A stretch of DNA of 64,000 nt from Diphasiastrum complanatum (Eukaryota > Streptophyta > Lycopodiopsida > Lycopodiales > Lycopodiaceae), in contig CM055098.1 in assembly GCA_029204225.1 (NCBI GenBank), positions 10,164,746 through 10,228,745 of the forward strand. The letters are read 5' to 3'. Position 1 is the first letter of the stretch; each line of letters starts with the position of its first letter. The translations under genes were made by a program, and so were the position numbers. Positions 1 through 13,572 of this stretch are shown here, piece by piece. The notes beneath the pieces were generated by a model, which did no database searches, had not been told where the DNA came from, and saw nothing but the letters and a program-made list of their open reading frames with translations.

Positions 1-1419
1 CGATGGCTTGATTGAGTAAGGTGGCTAAGAGAGGTGATAACAAATCAGTGGAATGGATAAATATCTTGGATTCAAGGTCATCTATCTCTGGCTTTACATG
101 CGTTTAGTTTTTTGATGGCATTATCAACCATATTGGCAATGACGAAGGTGATTCAGAAGGTCTAGGGGAGATGGAATTAGTGTGTCAGTATGAGTGGTAT
201 ATAAGGCGGTGGCATGATCAGTCGAGGAGTGGAGGTGGAGCATGGGGAATGAGTTTACAACAAAATGCACCTGTGGAAGAGCTATGGAGAAGCCCAATAA
301 GTCATCTTCTTAATCATCAGAAGTTCGCTTCTTACAGCGAAGTAAGCGGGTATAGCGACGGTGCGTGGAGCGTAACAGATGGGAGGTGTGCATCCGTGCA
401 TGTGTGACAAGGTGTTGGTAGGAACGACACTCATCGTCATACTAAGGGAGGCGTGTTGGTCTATTCTTGGTAGATATGTTCATGTTATTGTGGGGTTTGG
501 AAGGAAAGGCAACTGCAGCGGCAAAATGGAGTGTTGTAGTAAGGAAGAAAGCTTGCGCTTCTAGCGAGCTATGATGTGGGGAGATGTGGAGCAGAGGGAT
601 TAGTGAGCGGTGATAAGCTGGTGCAAGCGAGTTGAGGGGTCTTCTTGGCCTTGAGGGATAATTTCCATTTGTCGGTCTTTTTAGTAGAAGAAGATGGAAG
701 AGAAGAAGGGGGAGAAGGGGGAGAGGAGGGTGCAGCAGCAGCAGATGTAGCAGAGGCAGCAGGGAGGTCTATTGCACCACCACCACCAAGGGGGGAGAGG
801 TCTGTTGCAGCAACGATGGAGGGAGAGAGACAAGTTGCACCACTTGCAGTGATGGACAGGGGAAGGGGGGGGGAGCCCAGAGTAGGCTTCCTATGAGGAG
901 GAGTCATAAAATCCTTCTGAAATCAGCGATGGAGCTATTGAAAAATGGTAGGAAAAGTGTGAGACCTGCTTTCTGAGTGCTGGAGACTTATCTTCTGTCC
1001 ACTCAATGATAGAGATCTATGCCCTTTTGAATGCGATGGACAGCTAATCCATCGATTTCTGGCTCAACAATGGAGATGAGTGCACAGACATTTCTGAGAT
1101 AGAGTCAGAAATACAAGTAATCCAAGACAAGATTCCTATTTTGATGAAACATTAGCTATATGCATGAGAGAGAACACAAGTGATGAGAAACGTCAACTAT
1201 GGCCCATTGCAAATGGACTAGGGCGCACTACATACTTATAGACTTTTGTCTATGTTGAAAAGCAAAAGCAAAAGCGGAAGCAGCCTAAAAGCAATTGCCT
1301 AATTGATGTGTTGCAAATCAAGCACTAGAATCTCGAACTTGACTAACTAAATTCTAACTTGACTTTTACTAAATATAGGTAAAGGCCACTAGAATGAGCA
1401 CGCAGGCATGGCCCAACAA
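1..1419. other. No gene recognised; probable intron of the downstream SCY1-like gene
   Basis: The first recognised exon downstream (3401) begins at a splice acceptor in mid-protein, so this stretch is probably intronic or holds upstream exons I could not find. The minus strand of 569-907 is open but consists of proline, serine and alanine repeats from a purine-rich tract. I see no domain in it and do not call it a gene. It could be decayed ORF1 sequence of the LINE relic next to it, but that is a guess. Confidence 0.4.
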
Positions 1420-2600
1420 TCTTAATTAATCATAGATGACAACATTAGGGGTAACAATGTGAACATTAACTCTAATAGTGATCCTATGAGATAATCAACA
1501 ACACTGTGACCACCGCTATGAGGGTGATAGGTGAATCCACCAGAACCAGGCCAACAAGCTAGGTCATTAAAAATTTGTAAGTCATGGGCTTCCCCAAATT
1601 GAAGCAAGCGTTCACTGTAACGTAACTAGTCATGTATTGTTAGGAAAGACTTGGGTAATATTATGCAAAGCAAATTTGTAGCATCATGAAACATTGTTTG
1701 TTTAAAAGCAGTTCTAGCACTAAAATTGCTAGTCAAAGAGTATGCCTCTCTCGGAATAGCAAAATATGTTTGGAGAAAGGTCTGCATATGGAGAACAACA
1801 CCCTTGACAAAAGAGGTCTCAAGAGGAAAGTAACGTACTGCAATAAAGATATCCTTGTCCAATCCAGTGCCCTTTCCAATGACGTGAATCCAAATGTAAC
1901 GGCATGTTCATGCTGACCAATGAACTTGAGAATTGGCTGTAGAGTATCTTTATACAAGCATGCCACCCTGCCTAAACCTCGGCCACTCACTAATTTTCTC
2001 TGTGCAATACTCAAAATATCATTTGAACTGAGGAAAATCTGGCAAACCATGCTCACAACTCTCATGTGTCTCAATAAACAGTAGTATATCTCCACCTATA
2101 AATGATCCCCAGCTGTTGATTCCATTGCAATTCCAAGCCCCAATTTTCAGCTTACATGGAAGGGAACCGGGGAACTCCTATGGCCGGGGGGCCCAGCTAC
2201 CTATTTGGTTTGCCATCTGTATACTTCACCTGCTCGTCTCAATTAATGACTATCTTCCCAGTTTCACATGCATCTTGAAAGGCTTTCTTAAGCTCTTGGA
2301 CTTGCATATGTGCGAGATCTTCATCTAGGTAGATATTCGTACCTTTTGATTTGGCTTTGAGACGTAATGCAGATCTCCATTCCTCTAAGTGAAATGGATG
2401 ATGAGAGTAGTGTTATTTAGTTCTCCAAGCACGATCAACATCTCTACTATGATGGCCTAGTGTGGTATCAAGAAATCTAGTTGCTTCCTTGCATCGCATC
2501 CTGGGTGTCGGGAATACCTCGCACCCTCACGTTATATGCCTTCTGCTCCTCAAATTTTCTTCGAAAAGGCAGCATTAAAATACCCAAGGAAAACAATGCT
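1420..2600 (-). pseudogene. LINE relic: ORF1 end and apurinic-type endonuclease domain
   Basis: Read on the minus strand, several frames together spell the endonuclease of a plant LINE. It starts near 2150 with KIGAWNCNGI, continues with LLFIETHE (the catalytic-glutamate motif), then DIFIAVRYFP near 1860, and ends with SVVDYLIGS near 1500. Upstream, 2300-2560 gives an ORF1-like stretch ending KGTNIYLDEDL. At least two frameshifts and several stops separate these blocks. No reverse transcriptase follows at lower coordinates, so the copy is both truncated and decayed. The endonuclease cuts target DNA during target-primed reverse transcription; this copy cannot do so. It lies in an apparent intron of the SCY1-like gene, in antisense orientation. 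Confidence 0.75.
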
Positions 2601-3400
2601 CTTCTATGCTATCGCTGCAAGACTTGGAGTGAAAGAAAGAGAACTAGTTGAAGATGTTTGAAATTATGCAACACATTAGGTGTACACAAAATGCCATAAT
2701 AGCATGCATCGTCTTCCTCATTGTGCACTAAATGACTAGCAGTTGATGATAAAAGGGTTTCGATTTCAATTTAAATTGTGTGGCACTCAAATTCTTTGCT
2801 CAAAATTCAAATGTATGGGACGTTCATTGAAACAAAAGAGCATGGTCAATGCAGCCATAGAAGTACAAGAATCGAGATACAGCAGTAAAATCCATAGAAC
2901 AAGGCAAAAATTTAATGTCTGACTGTCATAGGCCATTCAAGTGGTTCTTTCTACATGCTCAAACTCGAGACGTTGAAGCTGAAATGTGCTTAGCATACCA
3001 CGTGAAAGTAACAAGAAAATGCGTTAGAAATAATAAAAGCTCAAGGCATAGTTTCAGAGTAACCTCACATGAAAGAAGCTTAAATATATTTGGTTATTGT
3101 TTTATTTATGAATTATTGCGACAAATTGATGCACTAGTAGCTGGGGGTTAGAAGTGGAATTTGAAATTAGACATGCAAGCTTTATGCTCTCCTTGTGTAG
3201 TCAAGAATCAGCAGCAACTAGCAGCCTCATCTTTCAAGCTATTTTGAACTATGCTTAGCTTGGGTTTAGAACCATGGTTTTGAAGAACTGCCACAAGCTT
3301 GCAATCTTGACACAGTTGTGGTGTTTTCTGCTACAATTATTTCTAGAAGACACATTTCTTGGACCATTAAGAGCCTGATTGAAGTGACCATGTATTGCAG

Positions 3401-6400
3401 ACTCGAAAGAGGGTTTTGATAAATGCGTTCACAGTGCGAGCTCTACGCGACGGTTTTTCCCCTGCTAGAGGAGCAGGTATCTTTAGATTGCGCTCCATAG
3501 ATATACTCTTCTCTGCATTGCTCATTGCTTATGGTCATAAAAGTGCTAGTCCTATAATGAAATTCTTGGCCATTTTATGTGTATTTAACTTTCCTTGTAG
3601 TCTTTGCTTCACACGTCCTGATTTTAAATATGTAGGTTTGATGGCTTTGATGGCGACAAGTGAGTACTATGATGTCACAGAGGTTGCATCTCGAATATTA
3701 CCAAGTGTTGTTGTGCTAATTGTGGATGCCGACAGGTTTGAGCTTTTCATGTGGATTTGTGGATGATGCATTTCAATCTACATTTCAGTTACCGTCTCAC
3801 CCATAAAAGCAACTAACTACTTAAAATTATATCTGTAATGTATGCGTGTCCTGCTTAAAATTCTTCTCTTTAAAGCATTTTCTGACAATTTGTAGAACAA
3901 GACAATTGCTGCATCGACTTTGTGTAAAAATTTATAAATTGGCCATGATTCAAACAAAATATTGGCGGAATCAGGCCCCACTTAAGCACTTTAAGTCATG
4001 TTACTTTTAGTACTTTGAAGTTTGAGAGTACGAACCTTAAACAGTTGGAGATCCCTTTTTGGCCGATACCTCCACCCTTTTCTTTCTAACCTATCTTTCC
4101 CTCTGTTTTAAAAGTGATCAGGCTCCCCTAATTTAACAAGTAGGCTTTCTTATTGAGCATCATATCGTATCTTAAGAAAATCTCAAAGCCCTCAGAACCT
4201 GGTACTATGACATTTTTGAATAAGGAAAGAACGATTTTTCATTTTCTGTCTCATTATGCTTCTGTAGTGTGTCACTTTTTCTTAATTGCACATGTATAGG
4301 TGAATAGTCAACATCAATTCTTTAAAGTACAGCTAGTGCTAGCCTTCATCAACTGCCCGTCACCTCTAGAGGTGTGATAGAAACTCAGTATGCTGGCTGT
4401 TGTACAAATGTATGAAAGCAAATGTGGCCAGATACTGGTATGAAAGCTAATGTAGACAGATACTGGTGCCTGTGACCTGCACCTACTCTAGGGGCTGATG
4501 ACGCCAGTAGGGATGTTGTAGCATTTGTTCGATGCTATGAATGATGAAGTGGATGCTCTAAAACTGTCGCTGGACTGCATAGGATTGAAGATTGCACTAT
4601 GTCAAGGCGTTATCCTCCCTATGCAGTATACTTTCTGGATCACAATACGGATTGTGGTCTGGAACTTTCCCAGATCATTGCAATTTTTTTTTTTTTGGAT
4701 GCAGCCGATCATGATGCACTGCATCCATGTCCCAGATTTAACATCATTATAAATTTTAAAAGTATAACATCTAGACCTTTCTCTTGCTTTCTAAACTCTG
4801 GCACCAATTTAATAACAGGCCGATTTCATGAAACCTAGTATCAAATTATCTCTAGTTTAGATAGAGACTGGGCACCTAAAAATCTCTTGTTCTTTATTCC
4901 CTCTCCACTCCATTACAAATCCTTTGACCAGAAAAATGTAATATGAACGGTTACGAGTAACTTTAATCCAAAGACTCCTGAAAAAGACAGAAGGCCAAAA
5001 ATGGCCTAGATTGGATCTACAATATATTTGACTTCTTAAGATCTGATTTACAAGTTGCAAAATGCATCAGAAATGCCCTACTGTAGAGAGAACAATGAAG
5101 TAAAAGTCTCTCTAAAATGAAAATAAAGAAGATGTAATTCTGGAAACTAAGGAAACCTAGAAGTTCGATAACAAAACTGTAAACGGCTCAGAAAAAGGAC
5201 ATAACATACCAAAAAGATGAAGTTCTTAAACTCGAAAATCTTGAAATCTCATTGGTTTATATCCAGTAATAATAAGTTTAAAGTGCAACAGAAACATCTA
5301 ATACCATAGGAAGGAAATTGATACAAAGAATTGAACTAGGTTGACATAAACGTACAAAATTGATGAAGAGCCAAATTTTAGTACCATGGAATCTTTAGTG
5401 ACCTACTTTCTGGGACGCCTTTGAAGTTAGAACAAATCTTGAGATGTTCTTCAGCTAGTTGATGAGAGAATTCAAAAATTCAGTCAGTCTCAATCCAATC
5501 ACTGTAGAGAAAAGTAGAGACAAAACGAAGTTGAGCCTTTCTTTCAAAGGCAATGATCTGATTTTAAAAACTTGGAGCACCCAACAGAAATGATGATCTA
5601 AACATTTCATATAAAGTGGTTGCTGACTCTCCTGTGCCAGAAGAGTGCTTTGTTGTTATGACCAAAACAACACATGTATCTCAAGGGAATGTGATTGCAT
5701 GGGAACAAAATGTGCTCTACAAGTCAAACAGAAGGTCATGCCTAATGCAACCATTCCAGCCCTGCATGCTGAATCATCATAAAACTAGACCTGTCAATAC
5801 AAAAGGATCTGTAGTAGCCCAAATCATGTGTTGCAGAATAGGTGTGGGTAGAGTTATCATATTGCTTGAGAATTGTTGCAGAATTAGCAAACGTTGTCAT
5901 GTATCAATGCCAGTGGAGGAACATGGACCTTTACCTGAACAGTAGGAATCAAAAGATTAGTCAAATGAATCAATGATTGTACTTGTGTTTGTGGCTTATC
6001 TAGATATACCATGCCACATAATCTTGGTCCAATGATGCCTCTTTAAGATTCTACACTCTATCTGGAAATACAGATATCTCATGGCATTCATCTGTCAATT
6101 ATGCAGACTTCGGGGCTGATTGCAAAACAAAGAAGCCAAATTTTCTACCCCAGACATCATGCGTATTAAAAACATGTGCATGTACCTCATGTGGCTCGAC
6201 ATCCTGATATTGTGGCTGTATCTGATCCCTCATATCATTGCTCTTCGTGCATCTCGTAAGCTGATCTAATGGGCCATCTATAACACCTGAAACAATGGTA
6301 ACAGGAACAATATGTACCTCAATCCTGCTGGAATCTTAGATAGCTCATCAATAATAGCTTGAGCCCACCTGTCTCTACCCTAGACGCACCTGCATATGAT

Positions 6401-9400
6401 TTTATTAAAGGCAAGTGTGTCAAATCTTATGCAAGTCTTTGACGCTCATTTGCAAATCTTTAACACACGTCTTGTTTATGTCTCTCATTATCAGAGTCAT
6501 GGTTGTTGCTCAAGTGCAAGTTTCTCAGCCTTATATGGGTACCTCTCTCAACACTGTCATTACAAGCTCTTTGTCTCTCCAGTGCTAGTCTTAGCCTCCC
6601 ACCTTTATCTCTCAATAACTCGCTCATCAAAAACTCTGTCTCTCTCGATTTTAGGGGAAGGAAGATGATATGTAGGAACATGCCTAAACAGGCAATAGGA
6701 AGGGAGCTCATCCAAGGTTTAGGTGTACAAATAGCAGTTGTAGGGTTGTACAGAATTGTAAGTAGTGTTTCTCTCACAAGCCATATTTCTAGAATGTATG
6801 CTATGAGATTCAAAAAAAGCTGTCAAAAGGACAATACACCAACCTACAGAAAGGATCTGTTGGACATAGTTCATAACAATGATATACACAATTGTGAAAA
6901 CAAGAAAATGACAAAAGCCTTAAGAATTGAAACTTTGATCTCCCTCTCTTCTACAGTATGTGTTCTAGGGATCTCATCTATAAATTATATTGTGTAAAGT
7001 GCATTGGAAATCAGATACTTTAGGAAGGACAATGATTTAAAACGGTTCCAATATGATACGAAAAAAAAAAAATATCAATAATTATTATTACTTGGAAAAT
7101 TAGAAAGTGCACAGTTAATACCAAAAATAGGAGGTGCAAAGTGCAATATAAACGCCATAGTATAGGAAGAACAAAAGATCCATACTCTCAACTATTTCAC
7201 AAATAAGTTGAAAAAGGTCAGTGCCAAAAAACTTGACATCTCAGTGACTCTGCTTCTCAAGGTATGTAAAGTGCAATAAAAGTGTCCTACTGTAGGAAAC
7301 ACAATCACATCAATATTTCTAGAAAGGCCTATAACAAAGTACAAAGGTCACAACATTGGCATAATTAGCAAAATGTGAATTTTCTGGCACCTTACTGTTT
7401 GCAACTCATTTGAATGAAAATTTCTCGCCTATCCATGGTAGAAAAAAGAATCTAGAAATCTCATAAAATTGGAAATCTGACCACTATATAGAAACAAGAT
7501 CAAAAATTAGAATTAGGGTTTTTTCCCTTAAACTCAAAATTCTTGGCAAAGCTTATCTAAGCAAAGCTAACTGATGCTGAAATGAGCTACTGAGGTTCCC
7601 AGGTCTATTTATATTGTCTAACCCCCTCCTTTCTATGATTTATGGCCAGAGAGACAGTCATAATTAATGAGAAACTGAATGATTTTCACAAGAGTGTATG
7701 ATAACAAGGTTATCTAAGCAGAGCTAACTGATAACTGAGCTACTGAGGTTCCCAGGTCTATTTATATTGTGGCCAGAGGTTCAGTTATAGCCTTAACACA
7801 TGACCAAATGCCTTGTCATGCCAAATAGAGTTTAGAGTGCCCAGAGCATAAGCTCTTATTGCAAAATAATAAGGCAGGGATCTAGAGCCAAAGTATTGTG
7901 CATAATTGGCCATAATTATTGAGGATATCGCCTGGAGTCTGTTGGCATAGCCTTGAGTGTAAAATCATTTGGCTTTAGTCTATGAGTGGTGACGCTGCAT
8001 TCTCTTGGATTAAAACCTTTACGTTACCATTATCTGAAATATGCTGAACTTCCAAACAGCAAAATTATTGATTTCTCTGCTCCAATACCTCAGAAATTTG
8101 TGATAAATGCACTATTCGTGGTATCAACCTACACAGCATTTTCTAGTGGCATAATATTACAGATAAACCTTTGCATGGCGGACTGTACTATGAGACAAAA
8201 CCTATACTTGCATAGCAGAGGGTAAACCGAGACAGCTCCAAAATGGAGCCAGGGTACAATTAGGCTCTTAGGTTATTAAAATCGCTGGCAAAGAAAATGA
8301 GCATGTAGACATTGCTGAGGAACAAGAATGAGTGTAACTGTTGCAACAAGAATCAGCTTGCAAGGAGCAAAAAAGATTTAGGAGAGCTACATTTTTCGTA
8401 CATGTCTGTGAGTTGCAAGTATTGCTACTTAAGGTCCCCATGACAGGCTTACCTTGTTGTGCTGGTTGTAAACTCTAGGGTTTAGAGTTTTCAGTTTAGG
8501 GTCTAGCGTTTAGCCGTACACTTTCCCCATGCGGAAGAGCTTTTGAAACACTGCAAGTGTTTAGATATTCAAATAGGAGATATTATGAACTAAGTTTTGT
8601 TTCTGTCCACAATTACAGAGCTTCTGGCTAGCTTCACTGTTGAATGAGTAGTTAGCCAGTTATATGAATCTGTTTGTATAATGTATTGTGATAAACTGTG
8701 GACTTGATATCGACCTAAATCTACAATTAGCAACCCTTGAAATAGCTCTTCTTTCTGCGGTAGGACGCACATATAAGTTTCTTAGCTGTTCATTCGTCTT
8801 AGAATGTGTATTCACTGTAGGCTGCTGGGATCTGAGAAAGGCGGTTATTATGTTTTCAGGGATGTAAGGACCAAAGCATTTCAGGCATCAGAATTGTTTT
8901 TGAAGCTTGTTAAGCAACACCAATCCAAGGTAAGATCTAAGACCATTGACGTTTATTTGCTGTCAAACTTTGAGGAAGTAACAACTTTTTGCTGTTGTGA
9001 GTATCGCGTGAAAGACATTGTTTCATTGTACTCGTTCTTCTCTTGTCTTGTACTGGAGACCATTTCACCTTAGATTGTTATTCATGTGTTCAAAGAATAT
9101 AAAGGGAGCATCGCATCAAAATGGTGTCAGGATCCAACTTGCTTTAGAACGAACTCATCCAAGGTCTCATGGTAGGCATGGTGCTGGAATATGTCATAAT
9201 AAGGCAAGGCAAACCTTAATGACTGTGTACTTTGGTTGAGAAGAATTTCCTCTTGTTTAATCCCATGAATTAATTTATCATGAGGAAATGAGGTAATCTG
9301 TGTATTGAAAATCATTTCTATGAAGTTGCAGTTAAGAAATTATCTTATAGAGATAGTCAGAAAGAATCTTGGTTCAAATTGATTTTAGATACAAATCTGT

Positions 9401-10920
9401 TTTTTGGAAAAAACAAAAAAAGGTTCGAACCTTTTTTTTGTTTTTTGAGAAACTGGTTCCCAAATGTCACCAGGTGTCAAAATTTTGGCATGGTGAAGGT
9501 GATAGCTAAACAATTGTGTATCATAGCCTTTGTAGGTTACAAGCATTCTTCACTGGGTTAGGGTACCAGCATAGAACCCACGGTTCTCAGAACTGTGGGT
9601 CCTGGGAACCGTGGGGTGAACCGTACCACGGTTCATGAACCGTGGTACGGTTCCTTATATCTAGTTAATTAATTAATTAATTAATTACCAATTGGTCCTC
9701 AGATTTCTCATTTCACAGATTCATTTCACTCTGCACAGATACAGATTTCACAGACACAGATTTCACATTTCACTATTTGGACAGATTTAAATAGTTTGAC
9801 AGATTTCACAGACACAGATTTCTCATTTCACAGATTCATTTCACATTCACAGACACAGATTTCACAGACATAGATTTCACAGACCAGATTTCACAGACAC
9901 AGATTTCACAGATTTCACAGACTTTTTTTGGCCTTTTTTTTTGCATATTTTTAGGCTGTTTTTGGGGGTAGGAACAAAAAATAATAATTAATTAATTAAT
10001 CAATTAATTAGTACGGTTCACCACGGTTCATCCTAAAAAAATTTGAGAACTGTACGGTTCTCAGAACCGTGGTGAACCGTACACGGTTCATTAATTCTAT
10101 GGGTACCAGTCACTGTGTCGCTCATCTCCCATTTCACTTTTAAGTTTCTAACATCCTGAATTTCTAGAACCTTATAAAAAATGACTTTTTTCTGAAAAAA
10201 TTTAGAAACTTTATTTTATTAAAGAAAAAATCACCTGATTTGAATATTTTGGAATCTGATCATATCGATTTGAATATTTTTTATTTTGAATTTTCTGGTC
10301 GCTATACTTGTGAGAGGTGATCACCCAGATATTGAACCACAAGCCTTAGGAAAGAAAATGTTTTTTGATGCTTATGTATCAAATCAGTGAGTAGCTGACT
10401 CGGTTGAATTGTTGTCTAAAATTCTTTTCTAGTTGTCTTTGGTCTACTCCTCGATCAACGTGTCCAAGGCCTTCTGAAAAAATGCCTCCTTTCTTGATTT
10501 AACTGAAGGTCCAGCATTATTTCAATTCATACTCTATGTTAGCTTCAAATTCGCTCATCTAATATTAGTTTGCTTTAGAATGCTATGTGTATGAGACCCA
10601 TTCGTTAAACTGGTGATTTTCATGATATTGTCGGCTCGTGATATTACTAAAAAATTTTGTATCCGTATGTTGTGGCATGCACCTAATATGCAATCTATAT
10701 TTTTATCTGATATTTGACTATTTTGATTTAGTGGTAGCCTGCAGTGTATGTTTAAATATCTTACAATCTCTGGTCTATCTAATCCATGGGTATTGTTCTT
10801 TGGACATTGGAAAGGTTGATGTAGGTGAAACAGTGGACACTAGTGTAGGACTCACTGCAACAACAAATAGCTCAAGCTTGCTTGGGTAATCGTTTCCTTG
10901 CTACCATGAAAAGCATGTCG

Positions 10921-10976
<56 letters not shown>

Positions 10977-13572
10977 GATTTTAGAAGAGCCGTCATTCCC
11001 GTACCATCATGTTGTGAGAATTTGGCCTTCGAATGTACGCTGATTTACAGATCTTATGTTTGTTATTGAATACAGTATATAATACTTCATGCCTTAAAGC
11101 TCGAGACTTATCCATTACAGGTGGGCTGTAAGCTCCTTCACACTGAAGACAAAAGGAGCAGATCACACTGCTTCAACAATGGTTAGCAACGTGGCAACCA
11201 CCAGAGACCATAACAGTGACTCTTCGTCTTCTTTTGGTATGCGATATAGATTTTTGAGCACTCCGAGACATTAAGATTGGAATAAATTTGTTATTTAAAA
11301 AGTATGGGGAGTAGATTTGAGGATTGTGAAATCGGAATAGACTAGTGGTGATAGAGGCAATCTGTTTGTCTACGGAATCTCTGTAAGAGCATCATGAGCA
11401 TCTTGGGACTGTTTCAATGAAATTCAGATGAGAAGCTCTCCACTTAAGGAACCAAAAACGAGTTTCTTGAGCAAGACTGCTTTAACTGTTGTAAGCCATA
11501 TCAACAATCATATGTATAAGATAAAGGCAGGTAAGTCAAGTCCGATATTGGCAGTAAAAGTCGCTTGAAAAGTTCATTGTGGATTAAACTAAAGTGGTGA
11601 TATCCTCGAATTGTAGGGATCATTCAGTGGAAATAGCAGGCCTAGTAAGCCTATCTAGAAGAATGAGGAATTAGATAGCTATTTTTGAACTCTTGAATTC
11701 TCTAACGGTCTTTGCTTCAAGATTGCAAATCACTGATCCTACCAAACCAATGATAGTCAGGACAGACAGATAATAGGATTTGGCAACCCGAACAACATCA
11801 TGATGGCAGGGCAGTTGTTTTTGAAAAGTAAGAAGATGAGTAACTCATAATGAAATTGTTCTACTTTTCTTGAAGTGATCCATGCCTTGAGACCCGAGAG
11901 AATTCTCTCTGAACTATTAACATGTTTAGGATCAATTACTGTGTAAATGTATGTGATTATTTCAGCAGGCGCAAGATAATATGAGGCCAAATACCACAAA
12001 CAATTGCACCTATGTTAGTGAACTGAGAACTATGGCATTCAGAAATCATCACCTAGTTATGTACACATCAAGAGTTTTCTATTGACTTGGAAGCAGAAAT
12101 GTCATGGCTGCACAGAAAACACACTCGCTCTAGAATGTAATATACTGTAATCATTTTAACCTTGTAAATTTAACACTTCAGGAACCTTTCCTCTAGCTGT
12201 GCTCTTCCAGACTCTGATATTAACTTGGACAAACATTACTAAAACTCCAAGAATCACTATCTTACATTGCTACACGATGGTACTAAACTAGACCCTAATA
12301 GCCCTGGAGACTCTTGAAATTGCCACTTCAGAATGAGAAAGCTTTAGCATTGGTGCTGAATAATTTGTCCAGCATAAGCATGATTGAACACGCGGTAATT
12401 TTTTATGACTGCAACGTAACCCGAGTGAAGTCATGGATCTGAATTTTCTTCTTTGCTTTGATACAATGTTTCGACTCTGGACACTTTTAGTTCCCAAATA
12501 TTACTCTTCATATCCTTTTTTCACATGTCTTTTGTGTGCTGCAAGGCGATTCTGAATTTTTTTAGAAGCACTCATAATTTGTCAAATATGCAACTGAGAT
12601 GCTTTGTTTTTCTAATTGCTGCGGACGTAGGTTTTTTGTGTCTGTATATATGTATGCTTTGTATTTATTTTCAGCTTCTCATTTCATAAGATTGTCTGGG
12701 AAATCGTGAATAACATTTCTGAACTGAGATCCTGGATATTTGGTCTTATTGCAAGCATCATGTATCTCAGGTGACTCAAATATTTCAAGCAATTCAGTGG
12801 TCTCTAACCAGCCTAATGAGCCTGCTGCTATTCAAAATGTAAGTGATGGATGGGGTGAACTGGAAAATGGAAATTCAGCTGAAGACGATGACAAGGATGG
12901 CTGGGATGATATGGGTCTAATAGCAGAGCCTGTGCCACCTCCATCTCTTGCAAGGATACATGCTGCTCAGCAAAGACCTATAAGCACCACAAAGGCACAA
13001 GTTTTGTCAAGTTCATCTATTACTGGTAAGGAATTTGAAACAGACGGTTGCTTCATTTCTAATCTTAAGTAGACCATTGGCCCAGGTATCCATCCGCTCA
13101 TGTGTGGGCAGGGAATTGAACATTGGTGGGGAAGTCTAACCCTAGCACGCTATACCAGGACACCACATATGGGCTGATTACAATCTGTTATTTGTAAAAG
13201 CTAGTGTGATTCTCAATATTGGCTGACTTGCTTGTTTGTTTGGCTGAAGGTGGGTCCGACGTGGATGCAACCAATGCAAGAAGAAGCTCCACTGTAAAAC
13301 AAGCAAGAGATGACGATCCATGGGCTGACATTGCAGCACCTGCTCCGTTGAGTTCAGTTCGACCCTTGAGTAACTCAGGTAGTTCTGTGCCAGCTAGAGG
13401 CTTAAATGGTCCCAGAGTGAGACAAGCCCAACACGTCTCAATAGAATCTGTTCTTGGAAATACATCGGAGTCGGCTGCTAACTCAGGCCGAATGGGATCT
13501 GGTAGAGGCCGGGGTAGGACCACGCCAATGAGATTAGGGGCCCAACGGGTATCTCGGCCCTCAGATCAATGA
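3401..13572 (+). CDS. SCYL1: SCY1-like pseudokinase (SCYL1/CTEXP type), C-terminal seven exons
   Basis: Seven exons at 3401-3476, 3636-3735, 8860-8929, 10815-10885, 11121-11236, 12771-13025 and 13250-13572 have GT-AG borders and matching phases. Together they encode 336 residues to a TGA at 13570-13572. The first three give HEAT-repeat sequence typical of SCY1-like proteins (TRKRVLINAFTVRALRD, then YYDVTEVASRILP, then DVRTKAFQASELFLKLVKQH). The next two give SLLGWAVSSFTLK. The last two carry the acidic tail typical of this family (DGWGELENG, DDDKDGWDDMG, DDPWADIAAP) and an arginine-glycine end (SGRGRGRTTPMRLG). SCY1-like proteins are catalytically weak kinases working in COPI Golgi-ER traffic and, in yeast and animals, tRNA export. 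The kinase domain is not visible and must lie before the window. Intron 2 is 5.1 kb. Assignment to SCYL1 rather than SCYL2 rests on the DGWGELENG tail and is likely. Confidence 0.9.
3736..8859. other. Large intron 2 of the SCY1-like gene
   Basis: The 5.1-kb interval separates two phase-matched exons (donor after 3735, acceptor before 8860). It contains no ORF with a recognisable domain. The open frames at 6396-6997 are low-information sequence. Phrases such as CCTACTGTAG recur near 5078 and 7287, and a diverged direct repeat lies at 7553-7770. This suggests decayed mobile DNA that I cannot classify. Confidence 0.6.
7553..7770. repeat. Direct repeat pair of about 60 bp
   Basis: 7553-7617 and 7710-7770 both start TTATCTAAGC and end with GAGCTACTGAGGTTCCCAGG followed by TCTATTTATATTGT. 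They differ by a small indel in the middle. The spacer is about 92 bp. They lie inside intron 2 of the SCY1-like gene. Confidence 0.8.
8930..10814. other. Intron 3 of the SCY1-like gene
   Basis: This interval runs from the donor after AAG (8929) to the acceptor before GTTGAT (10815), both phase 0. It hosts the foldback element at 9570-10101. A telomere-like TTTAGGG/GGGTTTAG cluster lies just outside it, in intron 2, at about 8473-8515. No additional exon is needed, because the protein reads directly from KQHQSK into VDVGETVDTS, in register with the family. Confidence 0.6.
9562..10109. mobile_element. Foldback/MITE-like DNA element with 8-bp target duplication
   Basis: The 532-bp core (9570-10101) starts CATAGAA and ends TTCTATG, a short perfect terminal inverted repeat. 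It is flanked by GGTACCAG at 9562-9569 and 10102-10109. An 8-bp duplication points to hAT-type transposition; if the shared G is counted, the repeat is 9 bp and Mutator-type is possible. Both ends are packed with self-complementary GAACCGT/ACGGTTC motifs, followed inward by TTAATTAA runs. The middle holds about ten imperfect copies of CAGATTTCACAGACA (9700-9925). No coding capacity is seen, so it is non-autonomous. It sits in intron 3 of the SCY1-like gene. Confidence 0.8.
10925..10974. repeat. (TC)25 microsatellite
   Basis: An uninterrupted TC dinucleotide tract of about 50 bp in the 235-bp intron between exons 4 and 5 of the SCY1-like gene. It could act as an extended pyrimidine stretch, but it lies about 145 bp upstream of the acceptor. 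Confidence 0.97.

Noticed and set aside
569-907. Pro/Ser/Ala-rich 112-codon ORF on the minus strand
   Set aside because: It arises from a purine-rich, low-complexity tract. The opposite strand is open too, and there is no domain or splice context.
6396-6997. Overlapping ORFs of up to 164 codons on both strands
   Set aside because: They lie inside intron 2 of the SCY1-like gene, show no recognisable motif and are open by chance in several frames.
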